A DNA stretch of 64,000 bases from FEB-22 sp003105195 (GCA_027493405.1 JAOSKV010000003.1:1-64000), one strand, 5' to 3'; positions 7,678 to 19,575 are shown, counted from the stretch's first letter. A program made the numbers and translations. The notes: generated by a model not told the origin, from the letters alone.

Positions 7678-10600
7678 TCAGAGATCCTCAAGCTCCTCTT
7701 CATCCTCATCGGCGCGCTTGCCCTTCATGCCCGGCGCTATGCCGAGGCGGACTTCCTCGGCGTGGCGCTCGGCGTTGAGGGCGAGCAGGCGGGCGAGGAC
7801 CTCGTCGCGGAAGTCGGAGGTCCAGAACAGGCGGCCCTGGTAGGTGTGGTCGTCCTCGTTCTCCTCGTCGAGGAAGATCGGCTCGGCGCGTGCGGCGAGG
7901 TCGTGCCAGCCGTAGGCCTCGAGGACGGCGCGGTCCATCTCGGCATGCAGGTCGCGGAGGCGCTGGATGTCCTCGGCGGTCTCGGCCCCGTCGTGGAAGC
8001 GATTGTAGGTCTTGGTCATGCCCTCGTTGCGGGCGACCATGAGAGCGGCGCGATGTTCGTAGTAGGTGCGGCCAGTTCCTTCCAGTTGTGAATTGGCTTC
8101 GAAATGCGGCGGCAATGGAAAGCTCTCGAAACAATCGGACGGAGTGTATTGAAGATCGTCTTTCAAAGTCGAGCTGAAGAATCTCGCCCACGTCTCGTGA
8201 GCTCGGGAACTCAAGACTGACAAAGTTGCGGCGCGATCCGAAGCGAAGACAACCGTCTTCTCATTGGCAATCACGCCTTTCGGAAGGAAAGTGAAGGCAA
8301 AAGCATTTCCTATTCGCGAGCATGCGATCACCCGTTCAAGGGGCGCGACAGCCTTCCGCAACCCTGGACGCTTTTCAGCATACTGCCACCATCGAATGCG
8401 AAGTGCCTTCCGCTTTTGATTGTCTCGTTCAGGTTTCACCCGCCTATGCAAGATTTCAAGCAGATCGGGCCACTCTTCCGCGACCTCTCCCGGGTAATCC
8501 CGCGGCACAATTCCTGTGACGCGACAACTTCTTTGCTCGGCATCATCCAGGAGATGCCAGGACTTCAGACGATTGTCGCGCCGCAAGGGGATATCAAAAA
8601 GTCAATCGCATATCGATAATGCTCGTGAGTGGGGGAGCTATTTATCTCTTCACCCCCAAGGTACGGAAAGATGCGTTCCGCGTTTCGTGGGTTTCTCGCG
8701 ATTAATGCTCGCATTGAAGTAAGGCTTTCTGCCTCATTCTTGGCCGCGGCGATGTCGTCCAAAGTAAACCCGATGCCAAGAACGATTGCGCCTTGAAATG
8801 CCTTCCTCGCGTTCGCCGTCAGGCGTGTCGGCGAGCTGTCCAAGTCGCCCTGCGTCAAGTAGGCAGAGATGCGTCTGACGTACTGCTCGGCAAGAATCGC
8901 CGATCGAGCGGGTCCCTTGAGCACATGCACAACGGACACCACTACGGCTGCCTCGCCGGGCCACCGCATTCGCTTGACGGCGCGACTGATCGATCCTCCC
9001 TTGCCAAGGATCGCTGCGAGGCCAGTGGATCGCGTATCACCCTGACCAATCGTGTTGGTTGCAATCAGCCCGAAGCATCCATTCTTACGCAACAGGCCAA
9101 AGGCGCGACGGAAGAAATGCGCGACCAAGTCCGCATTGCCGTGCGCACCAGCATGCAGGGTCTTCAACCAATCCAGATAGCCGTCGCGGTTCGAAGCAAT
9201 AATGCTGTTCTTGCCCGCAAATGGTGGGTTGCCGACGATCGCGTCGAAGCCCGCATTCTCTCGGGAGAACACCTCGGGAAACTCGATCTCCCAATGAAAG
9301 GGCGTAAGGGGATGTGGGCCGTTCGCGAGGAACGCGCGATATGGTGAGGCAGCCTCGGCCCACGTATTCCTCCCGAGATGGCCCTGCACCTCCTTCTGAA
9401 AGGAGACGAGCTGCTCGATGCGTTTCTTGACGCCGCTTCCGATGAAGAACGCGGCAATAACGGCATCCCCGATCAGTCGCGCGACCTCGGTCTTCGCTTC
9501 GACCGCGCGCAGGCGGCCGCGAAGGGCCTTTTTCATCCTCGTATTCGGCACGCTCGCGGATCGTCTGCCGACCCGCCTCGGCTTCGCGCAGGTGGTCGGA
9601 GACGAGCTTTCCGACGAAGGTCGGAGATTGCGTTGTGTCCCAGTGGGTCGATTCGATCTGCGCCTGCGTCAGACCCACCAGGCTGTCGCCCGACTTGAGC
9701 GCGTGATCCAGGAACGTGAACTCGTGGTCACGCGCGAGCGTCGCGAGCCACAGCGATAGCTTCGCGAGATCGACGGCGAGTGGGTTCTTGTCGACGCCGT
9801 AGAGGCAACGCTGCGCCACCAGGCGGCGGGCGTGCAGGTCTTCGTCCTCGTCGGGCGGGATCGCCGGCTTCTTCTCGGGATGACGAGTCCAGGCCTCGAC
9901 GAGGCGCGCGGCGAGCGCGCGGCAAGCCTCGACCAGGAAGGCACCGGAGCCCATGGCGGGGTCGCAGATCTTGAGGTCGAGGATATGCTCGGGCGTCGCG
10001 CCCGGGCCGAGGCGCTCGAAGGCGGGCTCGAGCGCGTGGCGCACGGTCGGTTCGGTGAGGCTGCGCGGCGTGTAGTGGCTGCCGGTGCGGCGGCGCTCGT
10101 CGGTCGGCTGCAGGATCGGCGTGCCGGCGGCGCTCTCGTGCTTGCGCGGCGAAGCGCGTTCGTCGACGATCGGATCGAGCGCGGCGGCGAGCTCGCCCAC
10201 CGTCTTCGCACTCTCGACCGCCTTGGCGACGCCGGCCGAGAGCTGGCCGCGGTCCGCCTCCTCCTTGAGATGCTTGATCCGCTCCTTGCCCTTCGCGGCG
10301 AGCAGCGCCTCGAGGTCGACGAAGACCGGCGTGCGGTTGTGCTTGCCGGCGCGGATCGCGAGCGCGCGGCCGGCGGCGGTCTCGACCGTGAAGCCCATGA
10401 CGGTCTCGTAGACCGACCCGATCTGCTCCACGTCGAGGGTGCGGTAGGAGAGGCGCTCATGGGTGCCGTCCTTCGCCTGCAGGGTCATCAGGCCTTCGAG
10501 CACGCGCAGCACGCAGCCGTCGGAGACCGGCAGCACGCGCGCCGGCGCGGCCGGCTCGCGGCGGCCTTCCAGGAAGAGGAACTGGTCCGGATCGAACAGC

Positions 10601-11700
10601 TTGCCGCCGCGCGCCTGCACGAAATGGCTCGGGTGGCCCTTGTGGATCAGGCGGAACAGCGCCAGAAGCCCGCCCCAGCCGCCGCGCCGCTCGTCCATGG
10701 TGTCGGGGTTGAGCGCGGCGTCCTCGGCGAGGCGCGCATAGAGGCCGCGCAGCGCATAGCTCGTCTCGTAGACCTGGCGCGCGCGCCCGTCGGTGCGCGA
10801 GGGCAGGAGGTCGCGGTCCTCGGCATAGAGGATGAACACGAGGCGCAGCAGCACCGTGAGCAGGCCCTCGTAGAGGTGCTGCGGGCGCTCGCGCGCGAGC
10901 GCGCGCACCAGATCGGGGTCGGCGGCGTCGAGGCCGCGCAGCAGCTCGTGCAGGGCGCCCAGCACCTGCTCGGACAGCCGCGTCGAGACGGCGGCCTGCG
11001 CATCGCGGCTGCGCGCGAGCAGGGCCGGCAGGCGATGGGTCGGCGCGTTGGTGAACAGGCTCGCGGCGTCGAGCAGCAGCTTCAGGCCGCCGAGCATGGG
11101 CCGTCCCGCGACGGTGCGCAGGTCGCGCAGCGGGAAGCCGAGATGGCCCGAGGTCTCGCCCTTCGGCGCATGGACGAGGCGCAGCTCCGGCAGGAAGCGG
11201 CCGCGCGCGTCCTTCCGCTCGGAGATCAGCACGCCCGCATGGACGCCGGTCTCGCGCAGGAGCCGCTCGAAGCGCTGGTGCGCGGTCGCCTCCCAACCCT
11301 GCGTGCCGCGGCGGTCCGGATCGACGCCGGCCGGCTCGATCCGAACCAGGAGCTGCCAGGAGTCGCCGCCCGGCGCCGCGACCGCCCAGCTCGGCGCAAG
11401 CGTGGTGTCGTGCTCGGGCAGGCGCAGGACCAGCGCCTCGGGGAGCGGCGGGCCCCCGGGGCTGCCGGCGACGTTCCGCGCCTCCCAGCCGAGCACGTCG
11501 CGCACGAAGGCCCAGGGGTCGCGCAGCCCCGGCTCGTCCGTATCCTCGCCGATGAGCTCCGCCACCTGCGCGCTGTCGGCCTGGGTCTGGCGCGCGGGCG
11601 CGAGGCCGAGCTCCTTGAGCACCAGCGGCGAGACGACGAGCCCCACGGGCTGGACGTGGTCCAGCCATTCGAGGTCGGGGTCGCGCCGGATCTCCGCCAT
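7678..11700 (-). CDS. drmMI: DISARM class 1 adenine methyltransferase DrmMI, frameshifted
   Basis: DrmMI is the N6-adenine DNA methyltransferase of class 1 DISARM; it marks host DNA as self. The corrected protein would be about 1340 aa, an Eco57I-like large methylase. Motif I DPAMGSGAF lies near residue 583 and catalytic motif IV GNPPF near 823, with a long C-terminal recognition region after them. The sequence needs two frame corrections. One is at an A/T homopolymer near 9529-9535. The other is at the T-run near 8597-8603, where AIDF should continue as DISPLRRDN. Both sit in short homopolymers, so sequencing error is likely. The start ATG at 11700 follows the drmD stop by 3 bp. Confidence 0.85.
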
Positions 11701-11703
11701 CGC

Positions 11704-14700
11704 TCAACCCGAGGCGGGCCAGAGATAGACGAGGCCCACCGGCTCGAGGCGGTGGGCGTGCACGTCGTAGGCGGCGCGTACGCGCGCCGGCTCCCCGGCG
11801 AGCTCGCCCTCGATGCGCGCGAGCCGGCCCTCCCAGTGCCTGCGGTCGGCCGCGCGTTCGCGGCGCTCGTCCTCGAACAAAGCGAGCTGCTGCGGATCCT
11901 CCTGCGCCGCGGCCTTGCGGATGCGGTCGCGCTGGCGCTGCAGCAGCTCGGCGAGCAGGCGCGCCTCCGCCTCGCCGCGTTTGGCGAGGTCCGCTGTCGC
12001 GCGCGCGCGCCGCTCGTCGGCGAGCGTCTCCAGCGCCGGCAGGAGGTCAGCGATGTCGCGCTCGACCAGCGCCCGGATGCGCGCGACGGCCAGCTCGGGC
12101 GCCGGCCGGGCGTGGCGCAGCGCCTCCTCGAGCTGGTTGAGCGTGACCACCTCGCCCCGGTCGCCGAGCGGCCGCAGCGGCTTGCCGGCGCGGTCGGCCT
12201 CGCTCCAGATCGCCGTGACGGGCAGGATCTCCTCGTGCAGGCGCGCGGCGCCGGCGCCGTAGACCGCGAGCCGCCCCATCAGCACGAGGCGGGGCTGCGC
12301 GCCCGGCCCTTCGATCACCGAGACGCGCGAGAGGCCGGCCTGGAAGCCCTGGGAAAGGAACTGCGAGAGCAGGCGGCGCACCACGCGGTGCTCGAGATGG
12401 ACCTGCACGACTTCGGCGACGTGGCGCCCGTCCGGCAGCCGCGGCGGCTCGAACACGATGGGGCGGACCGGGGCGCGCCTGCGCCACTCGTTGAGGCGCT
12501 CGCCGCGCTTGCGCCGGCGCGGGCGCAGGTCGTCGAAAGCGTCGCCCCAGCCGGCCTCCTTCGCGAAAGCCGGGTGGCCGGGGTCGAGCCGGAAGCTCGC
12601 GACGTCGCCGATGGTGTCGGCGCGCGCCTCGTCGAGCCGCAGCCCCGCGCGGGCGAGCGCCGCGGCGACCACGCGCTGGAGGTCGTCCGGCGCGACGCCG
12701 ACGCGCTCGCGCGAGGCCTCGAGCGCCTTGCGCAGCTCCTCCTGCTCGCGCAGCAGCCGCGCATGGCGCGCGCGCTCCTCGTCGTCCATCTCGGCGCGGG
12801 CGCGCGCGAGCCGCTCGGCGTCGCTCTCCTCCTCGATCGCCCTCGCGAGCGCCTCCGCCTCGCCGCGGCCGATGCCGCCCTCGGCCATGCGCTTCGCGAT
12901 GCGCGCCTCGATCACCTGGCCGACCGAGCCGAGCTGCTCCTGGATCCGCTCGGTCTTGCGCACCAGGGCGTCGAGCACGATGTCGGCCTCGCGCTGCGCG
13001 TAGCGGAAATAGCGGCAGACGACCTGCTTCGCCGGCTGCAGCTTGCGGTCGATGCGGCCGTTGCGCTGCTCCAGGCGTGCGGGATTCCACGGCAGGTCGA
13101 AATGGACCAGGTCGGCGCACCAGGTCTGCAGGTTGATGCCCTCGCGCGCCGCGTCGGTGCAGATCAGGATGCGCAGCGGCTCGAGGGCGGGGTCGGCGTT
13201 GAAGGCGGCCTTCACCTCCTCGCGCCGGTCCTGGCCGGTCGCGCCCGTGAACACGCCGATCCGCTCCCCGGCGCGGTCGGTGTCGTCGAGCGCCTCGCGC
13301 AGGCGCTTCTCCAGCCAGCGGCGGGTGTCCTCCCACTCGGTGAAGACGATCAGGCGGCGGTTGTTCCAGGCGCCGCCGTCGCGCAAGTTGGCCTCGATCC
13401 AGTCGAGGAGCCAGCGGACGCGGGCATCCGGCTTCATCGCATGGCGCTCGGCCAGCGCGATCATCCCGTCGACCGCGGCGAGCTCGGCGCGGAGGTCGGC
13501 CGCTGCCGCGCCCTCGGCGCCCGCGGCCGAGGCGGCCTCGGCGGCCGCCTCCTCGTCGGCGTCGATGTCGGCCTCGGCGGTCTCGTCCTCGAAAGCGAGA
13601 TCGCCGGTCTTGCCGCTAGTGCTGCCGTCGACGAAGGCCTCGGCCGCGCCTTCGGCCGGGCGCAGCGCCTCGCCCGCGGCGAGCCGCTCGAGCGTCCTGC
13701 GGTGCGCCTTCAGGGTGCGCAGGAAAGCCGGCACCGAGGAGAGCAGGCGCTGCTGCAGGCCGACGAAGGCGAGCTTGGCGAGCGCGGCCTTGTGCGGCGG
13801 TAGCTTCGCGATGCGCGCCTTGCGCAGGTCGGCATAGGCCGAAAGCCGGCGCGCGAGGTCGAGCTCGGGCGCGTCCTCGGGGAGGCCGTCGATCGTGATC
13901 GTCTCCACCTTGCGCTCCGGGAAGGCCTCGCCGAGCCGCCGCAAATCGGCCTTGAGGCGGCGCACCATGACGGGCTCGAGGTCCTTCGGCCGCACCTCGA
14001 CGCCGCGCGTGAAGCGCTGCGGGTCGAGCATCTCGAGCAGCGCCGAAAAGCTGTTGGAGTGGCCGTTGTGCGGCGTGGCCGTGAGGAACAGGCGGTGCTC
14101 GAAGCGCTCGGCGAGCCCGCGCACCTCCCGGGTGAGCTGGCTCGCGATGGCGTATTTCTGGCCGCTCGCCGGCGCCGCGTGATGCGCCTCGTCCAGGATC
14201 AGGAGCGCGCGCGAGCGGAACTCGCCGAGCACGTCGCGCAGGCTCGCGACATAGGCCTCGTCGGTGAGCAGGCTGTGCGAGATGATGAAGCGCGAGCCGG
14301 TGGTCCAGGGATTGACCGAGAAGCCGCGCAGGCGGCGCAGCTCGGAGACGCGCTCGCGGTCGACGATGTCGAAGGTGAGGCCGAACTTGTTCTCGAGCTC
14401 GTCCTTCCACTGCACCGTCATGGAGGCCGGGGCCGCGATCACGATCAGGTCGATCCGGCGCCGCAGCAGCAGCTCGCGCACGATCAGGCCCGCCTCGACG
14501 GTCTTGCCGAGGCCGACATCGTCGGCGATCAGCAGGTTCACGCGCGGCAGCCGCAGCCTTGCGCAGCAGCGGCAGGAGCTGGTAGGCGTCGAGCCGGATG
14601 CCGGCGCGGAACGGCGCCTGCAGGAGGTCGCGGTCGGCCGCCGTCGCCGAGCGCCAGCGGATCGTGCGCAGATGCGCGGCGAGCACCTCGGGGCTGTCCG

Positions 14701-14911
14701 GCGCGCCGCGGCCGACCGAGGACCATGTGTCCGCGTCGAGCACCGCGGGCGCGACCTCGGCGTCCCACAGCACCTCGATCTGCTCGCCCTGCGCGTCGTC
14801 CGCGATGCAGGAGAGCCGAACCGTCACGAGATCCGGCTCGAGGTCGTCGACCGCCTCGATCAGCCACGGCCGCCCGCGCACCTCGACGAAGCTGCCCTGC
14901 TGGAAGGTCAT
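11704..14911 (-). CDS. drmD: DISARM class 1 SNF2-like helicase DrmD, frameshifted near its start
   Basis: DrmD is the SNF2-family helicase that defines class 1 DISARM. The product is about 1069 aa. It has Walker A ADDVGLGKTVEAGL near residue 134, LILDEAHH near 240, LTATPHNG after it, and C-terminal helicase motif EQRNGRIDR near 620. Long charged coiled-coil segments follow. The start ATG at 14911 gives MTFQQGSFVEVRGRPW, a typical N-terminus. A missing base near 14560 breaks the frame: the sequence should read RKALRLPRVNLLIADD. It is followed immediately by drmMI, so drmD and drmMI form one unit. Confidence 0.88.
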
Positions 14912-15033
14912 TCCCGACAAGGTCCCTCGCACCACCTCAGCCCCTCTTTATGGGCATGCGGGAAAGCTGGCAATCCTGCTGTGGCGCCACGCGGGATGTC
15001 CCGGCGACTGCGCGTTCGCGCAGCCGCGGCGGC

Positions 15034-15246
15034 TCAGCGGAACCGGGCCTTCACGTAGTCCGTAACGGCGCCTCCCGACAGCTCGGCCGTGGAGTTGGCG
15101 CCTCGGACATAGAATCGGTGAACCGACCCGTCCTTGACGAATGCGGCTTTCGGTCCCCGCTCGCACCGAACGACCAGGAGGCGTCCTCCTTCCTGGTCCT
15201 CGAAGTGAGGGTGCACATAGGGAAAAAATATCCCGGCCCCCCCCAT
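15034..15246 (-). pseudogene. C-terminal fragment of an AlbA_2/Schlafen-like DNA-binding protein
   Basis: About 66 residues with real coding character end at 15034. The segment includes FEDQEGGRLLVVRCERG, AAFVKDGSVHRFYVRGANST and ending TDYVKARF. This matches the C-terminal strands of the AlbA_2 (Schlafen-type) domain, where a VKDG...FYVRxGNST motif is common. The rest of the gene is lost in the G/C-run block immediately upstream. It therefore belongs either to a separate gene or to a C-terminal extension of the DUF262 protein on the other side of the block. It sits 123 bp before drmD on the same strand. Confidence 0.5.
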
Positions 15247-15279
15247 CCTTTATAGATATAAGGAGGGGGCAAGTGTTCT

Positions 15280-15845
15280 CTTGTTTGGGAGTGCGCCGCC
15301 GCCGGACGCCCGCCGGGGGCCGGCGGCGCCCCCGCCCCCGCTGCGCGGGCCGGCGTGGGGGGGGGGGGGGGGCGGGGGGGGGCGGGTGGGGGGGGGGGGG
15401 GGTTGCTCCCTCCCCGGGGGGCGGGGGTGGGGGGGGGGGGGGTGCGGCGAGGCGTCGCCCCCCCCCCCCCCCCCCCCGCCGGGCGGCGCGGGGGGGCGCG
15501 GGGGGGGGCGGCGGGGGGGGCGGGGCGGGGGGGGGGGGGTGGGGGTGGTGGCGGCGGGGGGGCGGGGGCGGGGCGCCCGGCCGGCGCGGCTCCCCGGGGC
15601 GGCTCGCGCAGTGCAGAGGCCCACAAGGGGGGAGGGGGGGGGGGGTGGCGCGCCCGCGCCGGCGGCGGGGGGGGGGGGGGGGGGGGGGGGGGGGGTGGGT
15701 GGTGGGTGGGTGGGTGGGGGGGGGTGGGGGGGGGGGGCTGGCGCCCCGGCGGGAGGGGCGCGAGCGGGGTGGGTTTGAGGGGCGCGGGGGTGGGTTGCCG
15801 GGGGGGGGGGGGGGGGGAAAGGAGGAGGGGGTTGGGGGGGGGGGC
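15280..15845. other. G/C-run low-complexity block, probable assembly artefact
   Basis: About 560 bp is made almost only of long G runs broken by single C, T or A bases, with one C-run segment near 15460-15478. Both strands read as Gly/Arg-rich or Pro-rich nonsense. It interrupts the DUF262 reading frame and joins it to an unrelated AlbA_2-like tail. Such runs are typical of failed base calling in very GC-rich DNA. The true sequence, perhaps longer or shorter, is unknown. Confidence 0.75.
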
Positions 15846-17270
15846 TCTCGATCCCTTCACGGCGGGGTCGACCATGTCGGCGATCTTCAATGGGCTGTAC
15901 AGAGCCCGCGCTCCGAGCATGATGAGAGACGCGTGGTAGGCGAACCGCGACGGGCTCCGCGAGGCGGAGGTGGCGAGACTGTTCGCAAGGGTGATCTCCC
16001 AATAATCATTGGTCAGCGTCGTGCTGCAGATCTCCCTCAGCTTCTCGAGGTAGGCGTCGCCGCTGCCCAGTCCGCGAAGCTGCGCGAGATCGAATTCGAA
16101 TGCGGTCTCCGGCGAGTTGGTGTATCGGCCGGTGAGCGACGACATGAAGAAGAACTCTGCGATGGCCTGCCGCATCTTCTGCTTGTCGATCTGGTGGTCG
16201 ACGACGCCGATCAGATACAGGACATACGTGTAGACGATCGCCGTTTGCGACGTGATCATCCCTTCGTGGCGGTAGCCCGCAAGCGTCAACGCACTCAGGA
16301 AGTGATGCCAATTCGCGAGATTGAGAGTCTTGTCTTGGGCCGTTCGCAGGAGGTCGAATTGTGCTTCGCGCTTCTGCGGATCGACGAGACCCGTGGTCGC
16401 GTCTCGACCGCGAAGAACGCTATAGACGTTCTCGAGCCGAGCGCGCTTGAGGCCTAAACCGACGCCGACCCTGAGCAACTGATCGGGTGAGGGCTTGATG
16501 AAATGATTGTATGACGATGGACCGCCGCCCGGCTTGGTCGCCTCTCTCGCAAAGCGTTCGAGTTCCGCGCGTCCTTCGTCCCAGAACACGGACATCAGAG
16601 TCATGATGAAGTCCGCCTGGTTGAGCTTCTTTCCTTCCCCGTTGATCCGCACGAAGACTTCTGCGACGGTTTCGGCGTCCACAGACGAGTTCAGCGTCAG
16701 GGTCGTGAACGTGTATTGTGGAAGGCTGTGGAGCTTGCCGATCGCATTCTGGATTCGATTGACGTCGTCGTCGGTGAGTTCGCGCACCTGCCGCAGATCC
16801 TCGACGAAGCGGCGGGCGAACTCGAACATGTTGACGCCGGACTGCCAGAGCGTGGAGATGTCCGGGATGTAGGCCCTGTCCTTCACAATCGACGCATCGG
16901 TGACATCGAAGCGCGCCAGGAGGGGATTGAAGGCAATCCGGATGCGTTCCTTGTTGAAGTTCGCGCGTATGACCTCCTTGCCCCGGGTGACTGCATAGAG
17001 CGAGGTCAGGCGCTGCTGTCCATCCACGATGGCGAGCGAAGGGGCCTTGTGCGTGAGGCCGCCGATCGTCCGGACCCCGGCATCGGCGCCGGTTTCCCAG
17101 AACAGGAGGTAACCCGCAGGGTAACCGCGATAGAGCGAGTCGAAGAGATTCCGAACATTGACGTTCGGCCATACGAAAGGTCTTTGGATTTCGGGAAGGC
17201 CGATCTTCCCCAGGTCGATGTCTTCCACAAGCGAGTTCAACGGATAAGCGGTCGTCGTGAAAAGTGCCAA
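15846..17270 (-). CDS. DUF262 (GmrSD/ParB-like) protein, 3' end lost
   Basis: The first 475 residues or so belong to the DUF262 family, whose members include the GmrS half of GmrSD type IV restriction enzymes and BrxU. They combine a ParB/Srx-like nucleotide-binding fold with a nuclease partner or C-terminal domain. Visible marks are IQRPFVW at residues 28-34, the DGQQR motif at 83-87 and FVRINGEGKKLNQADF near 225. The start codon is TTG at 17270 with GGGAGAAG just upstream. The frame enters the G/C-run block at about 15845, so any DUF1524/HNH C-terminal domain cannot be seen. Modification-dependent restriction or another defence role is inferred from family and neighbours. Confidence 0.75.
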
Positions 17271-17325
17271 CCTAGCTTCTCCCGCTTCAAAAGCTTCTTC
17301 CCAGGCGAATCGAACCGGCCTCCTG

Positions 17326-17532
17326 TCAAGATGCCGACATGCTGCCGATCTGGCGACCTTTCTCGTCGTAGCTGTAGACGGTGTTGCCCTGTCTGATGTT
17401 GACCCGCGATGCGGTGTAGCCCATCAGACCATCCTTCGGACCGCGTCCAGCCGATTTCGAGAAGAGCTGCCGGTTCTTCTCGTCATAGACGTAGACGGTG
17501 CTGCCTCTCTGGACGACATTGCCAATCGCCAC
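17326..17532 (-). CDS. Small protein with two YDEK repeats
   Basis: This 68 aa protein contains two copies of a short beta repeat: GSTVYVYDEKNRQLFS and GNTVYSYDEKGRQIGS. It has the codon use of a real gene. The likely start is GTG at 17532; a TTG at 17550 would add six residues. It lies just upstream of the DUF262 gene on the same strand. I know no function for it. The repeat resembles short sheet-forming proteins that are common in bacterial genomes, and nothing ties it firmly to defence. Confidence 0.5.
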   Translation of the reverse strand: MAIGNVVQRGSTVYVYDEKNRQLFSKSAGRGPKDGLMGYTASRVNIRQGNTVYSYDEKGRQIGSMSAS

Positions 17533-17638
17533 AAACCTCTCCCATCGCAATACTAGACGCCAATCCGAATACTCATGGTTGCATCTGTCAAGAGGTGACT
17601 TGGCAGTGCCCCACAGGAACGCCCGGCCGGTCCCAGGG

Positions 17639-18340
17639 TCACACCAGATCGAGCTGCCGCCCCGCGGCTGCCTTGGCCTTCCATTCGTTGAACTCGTTCG
17701 GCAACAGCGAGATCAGCTGGTCGACGCTGCAGGCCCGGGTGTCATAGGTCAGCTCCAGCTGCTGGACCACCAGCGCGAAGCGCAGCACCGCGCCGGGCCC
17801 GTGACCGCTCACGCCCCAGTGGGCGCGATTGGCTCTCTCGTCGAAATACAGCTTCTGCGCCGCCGCGATCAGCGTCGGATTGTTGAGGATGTTCTGGCGG
17901 CTCGCGAGCTGCTCGAACACCGCGCCGCGCGTGGCCAGCGGGGGAGATCCCCGGTCCGTATGAATGAGAAGGACCCGCGCATTCTCCCCGTGCTCGCAGA
18001 CCGCGTACCACGGTCCGCGCACGAGATGGCGAAACGACTGCCTGTATTTGAGCTGTGCCGAGAGCAGATAGGTCTCGGTCGCGAGCAGCTCCCGGGAGCC
18101 GTCGAGAGCGGGCGGGCACAGCTGATCGAAGTAATAGAGCGACAGCCAGTTCCACAGGCCGAACGACCGGTGGATCCTGGTTCTGTCGAGGGATAAGAGT
18201 CGCTCCTGCAGGTAGCGGCCGAAGACGTAGCGGTTATCGAACTTCCGCCCGCCGGGCTTCCGCTCGATCTCGATCGCGGCGCCCGGGTCGTCGCAGCACG
18301 CGGGATCGTCGAGGATCCCGAACGGCGGCGGCTCGCGCAC
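17639..18340 (-). pseudogene. Copy 1 of the 260-aa module protein, start codon lost
   Basis: This is a diverged duplicate of the gene at 19576-20356, with roughly 85-90% identical residues by eye and a long identical block around FGLWNWLSLYYFDQLCPPAL. DNA similarity to the other copy begins exactly after that copy's ATG: here the codon before ACT GAC CGC is ACA. No in-frame ATG lies upstream, so translation could begin only at a GTG at 18340, about 29 residues short. The 3' end is intact, ending LDLV at 17639. It may be a decayed duplicate or one end of a recombined module. It lies downstream of the HNH gene and convergent with nothing; its 3' end faces the YDEK gene. Confidence 0.6.
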
Positions 18341-18492
18341 CAGCGTGCCGCGCTTCGCGAGGTACTCGCGAAAGATCGCGGTGCCGCGCGCGTTGAGCAG
18401 CCGGACGCGGTCAGTTGTGGCTGCTGGAGGACGGCGGTTGAACCTTGCTGCGGTCCGGCCCTAACCTCAGTGAAGTTCTTGAGGGGGCTGCG

Positions 18493-19422
18493 TTGGTCCG
18501 ACTCTGGGTCGCCAATACGGATCACGACTGGTTCGACTTCCTGGCAACCGAGCCGGGGATCGACGAGGTAAATTTCTGGCAGCCCAGCGGCTCCACGAAT
18601 TTCTCCGCGATTCAGCCTGGCGAGCTGTTCCTGTTCCGTCTGAAGAGCCCCCGCAACGCGATCGGCGGGTACGGCGTGTTCAGCCACGCGTCCAACATTC
18701 CGATCTCGCTCGCCTGGGAAGCGTTCGGTACCAGGAACGGCGCGAGGACGCTGGCCGAGTTGCGCGAGCGGGTCGGCCGTCTTCGCAATGTCGCCGGTGA
18801 TCCCCATGCCGACTATGCGATCGGCTGCCGCATTGTGGTCCAGCCCGTGTTCCTGCCGCAGGCGCTTTGGATTCCACAGCCCCGGTCATGGGCGTCCTCG
18901 ATCGTCGTCGGAAAGACCTTTTCGACGGCCGACGAGGAGGGGCGCGCCCTGTGGGAGCAGGTCATGGACGCCGGCCAGATACAGGCCCGAATGGAGCCCG
19001 GATTGGCGGCGTTGCCGCAGGCGCGATACGGCGAGCCGACGCTCGTGACGCCTCGGCTCGGCCAGGGGGCATTCCGGATCTCGGTGACGGATGCCTATGG
19101 CCGTGCTTGCGCTGTATCCGGCGGAAGGGTCCTGCCGGCCTTGGATGCCGCTCACATCAAGCCATATTCGATAGGAGGCGGCCATGAGGTCTCGAATGGC
19201 ATTCTTATGCGGCGCGACATTCACAGTGTGTTCGATGCCGGGTACGTGACGGTCGACGAGGAATACCGGTTTGTCGTCAGCAAGCGAGTGCAGACGGATT
19301 TCAACAACGGAAACGAATATCGGCGCCTTCATGGTCAGCAAATCCAACTTCCGGCAAGCCCGGCGAATCGACCCAGCCGTGACGCGTTGAGATGGCACAA
19401 CGCGGAAAAGTTTCGCGAGTAG
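18493..19422 (+). CDS. PUA/EVE-like domain fused to HNH endonuclease
   Basis: The 309 aa product has an N-terminal PUA-superfamily (EVE-like) domain, beginning VRLWVANTDHDWFDF and including VNFWQPSG, PGELFLFRLKSP and SLAWEAFG. Its C-terminus is an HNH nuclease with CAVSG, LDAAHIKPYS and GILMRRDIHSVFDAG. Fusions of a modified-base reader with HNH act as type IV, modification-dependent restriction enzymes. The start chosen is TTG at 18493, preceded by GAGGGGG at ideal spacing; an upstream ATG at 18445 lacks conservation of sense. It is the only plus-strand gene in the island and sits between two direct copies of a neighbouring gene. Confidence 0.72.
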   Translation: MVRLWVANTDHDWFDFLATEPGIDEVNFWQPSGSTNFSAIQPGELFLFRLKSPRNAIGGYGVFSHASNIPISLAWEAFGTRNGARTLAELRERVGRLRNVAGDPHADYAIGCRIVVQPVFLPQALWIPQPRSWASSIVVGKTFSTADEEGRALWEQVMDAGQIQARMEPGLAALPQARYGEPTLVTPRLGQGAFRISVTDAYGRACAVSGGRVLPALDAAHIKPYSIGGGHEVSNGILMRRDIHSVFDAGYVTVDEEYRFVVSKRVQTDFNNGNEYRRLHGQQIQLPASPANRPSRDALRWHNAEKFRE

Positions 19423-19575
19423 CGTGATCATCCAATCCGCTTGGCGTGGACAACCGCCGTGCAGATCGCTGCGTCCGGCGGCGGCCGCAGAAGACCCAGT
19501 TCATGCGATACTATTTCGAAAGCGAATCAGACCGCGAATCGGCGAGGAGCGGCAGGCGCCCGGTCGCCCCGGAGG

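Noticed and set aside
9832..13803. 1323-aa plus-strand open frame opposite drmMI and drmD
   Set aside because: It is a GC-driven shadow; all recognisable motifs are on the minus strand.
15280..15845. Gly/Arg-rich or Pro-rich long open frames on both strands
   Set aside because: They come from G and C homopolymer runs that cannot be trusted; they have no domain and disrupt a conserved gene.
15280..15845. G-quadruplex-forming regulatory element
   Set aside because: The G runs could fold that way if real, but the block interrupts a gene and looks like base-call failure, so no function is claimed.
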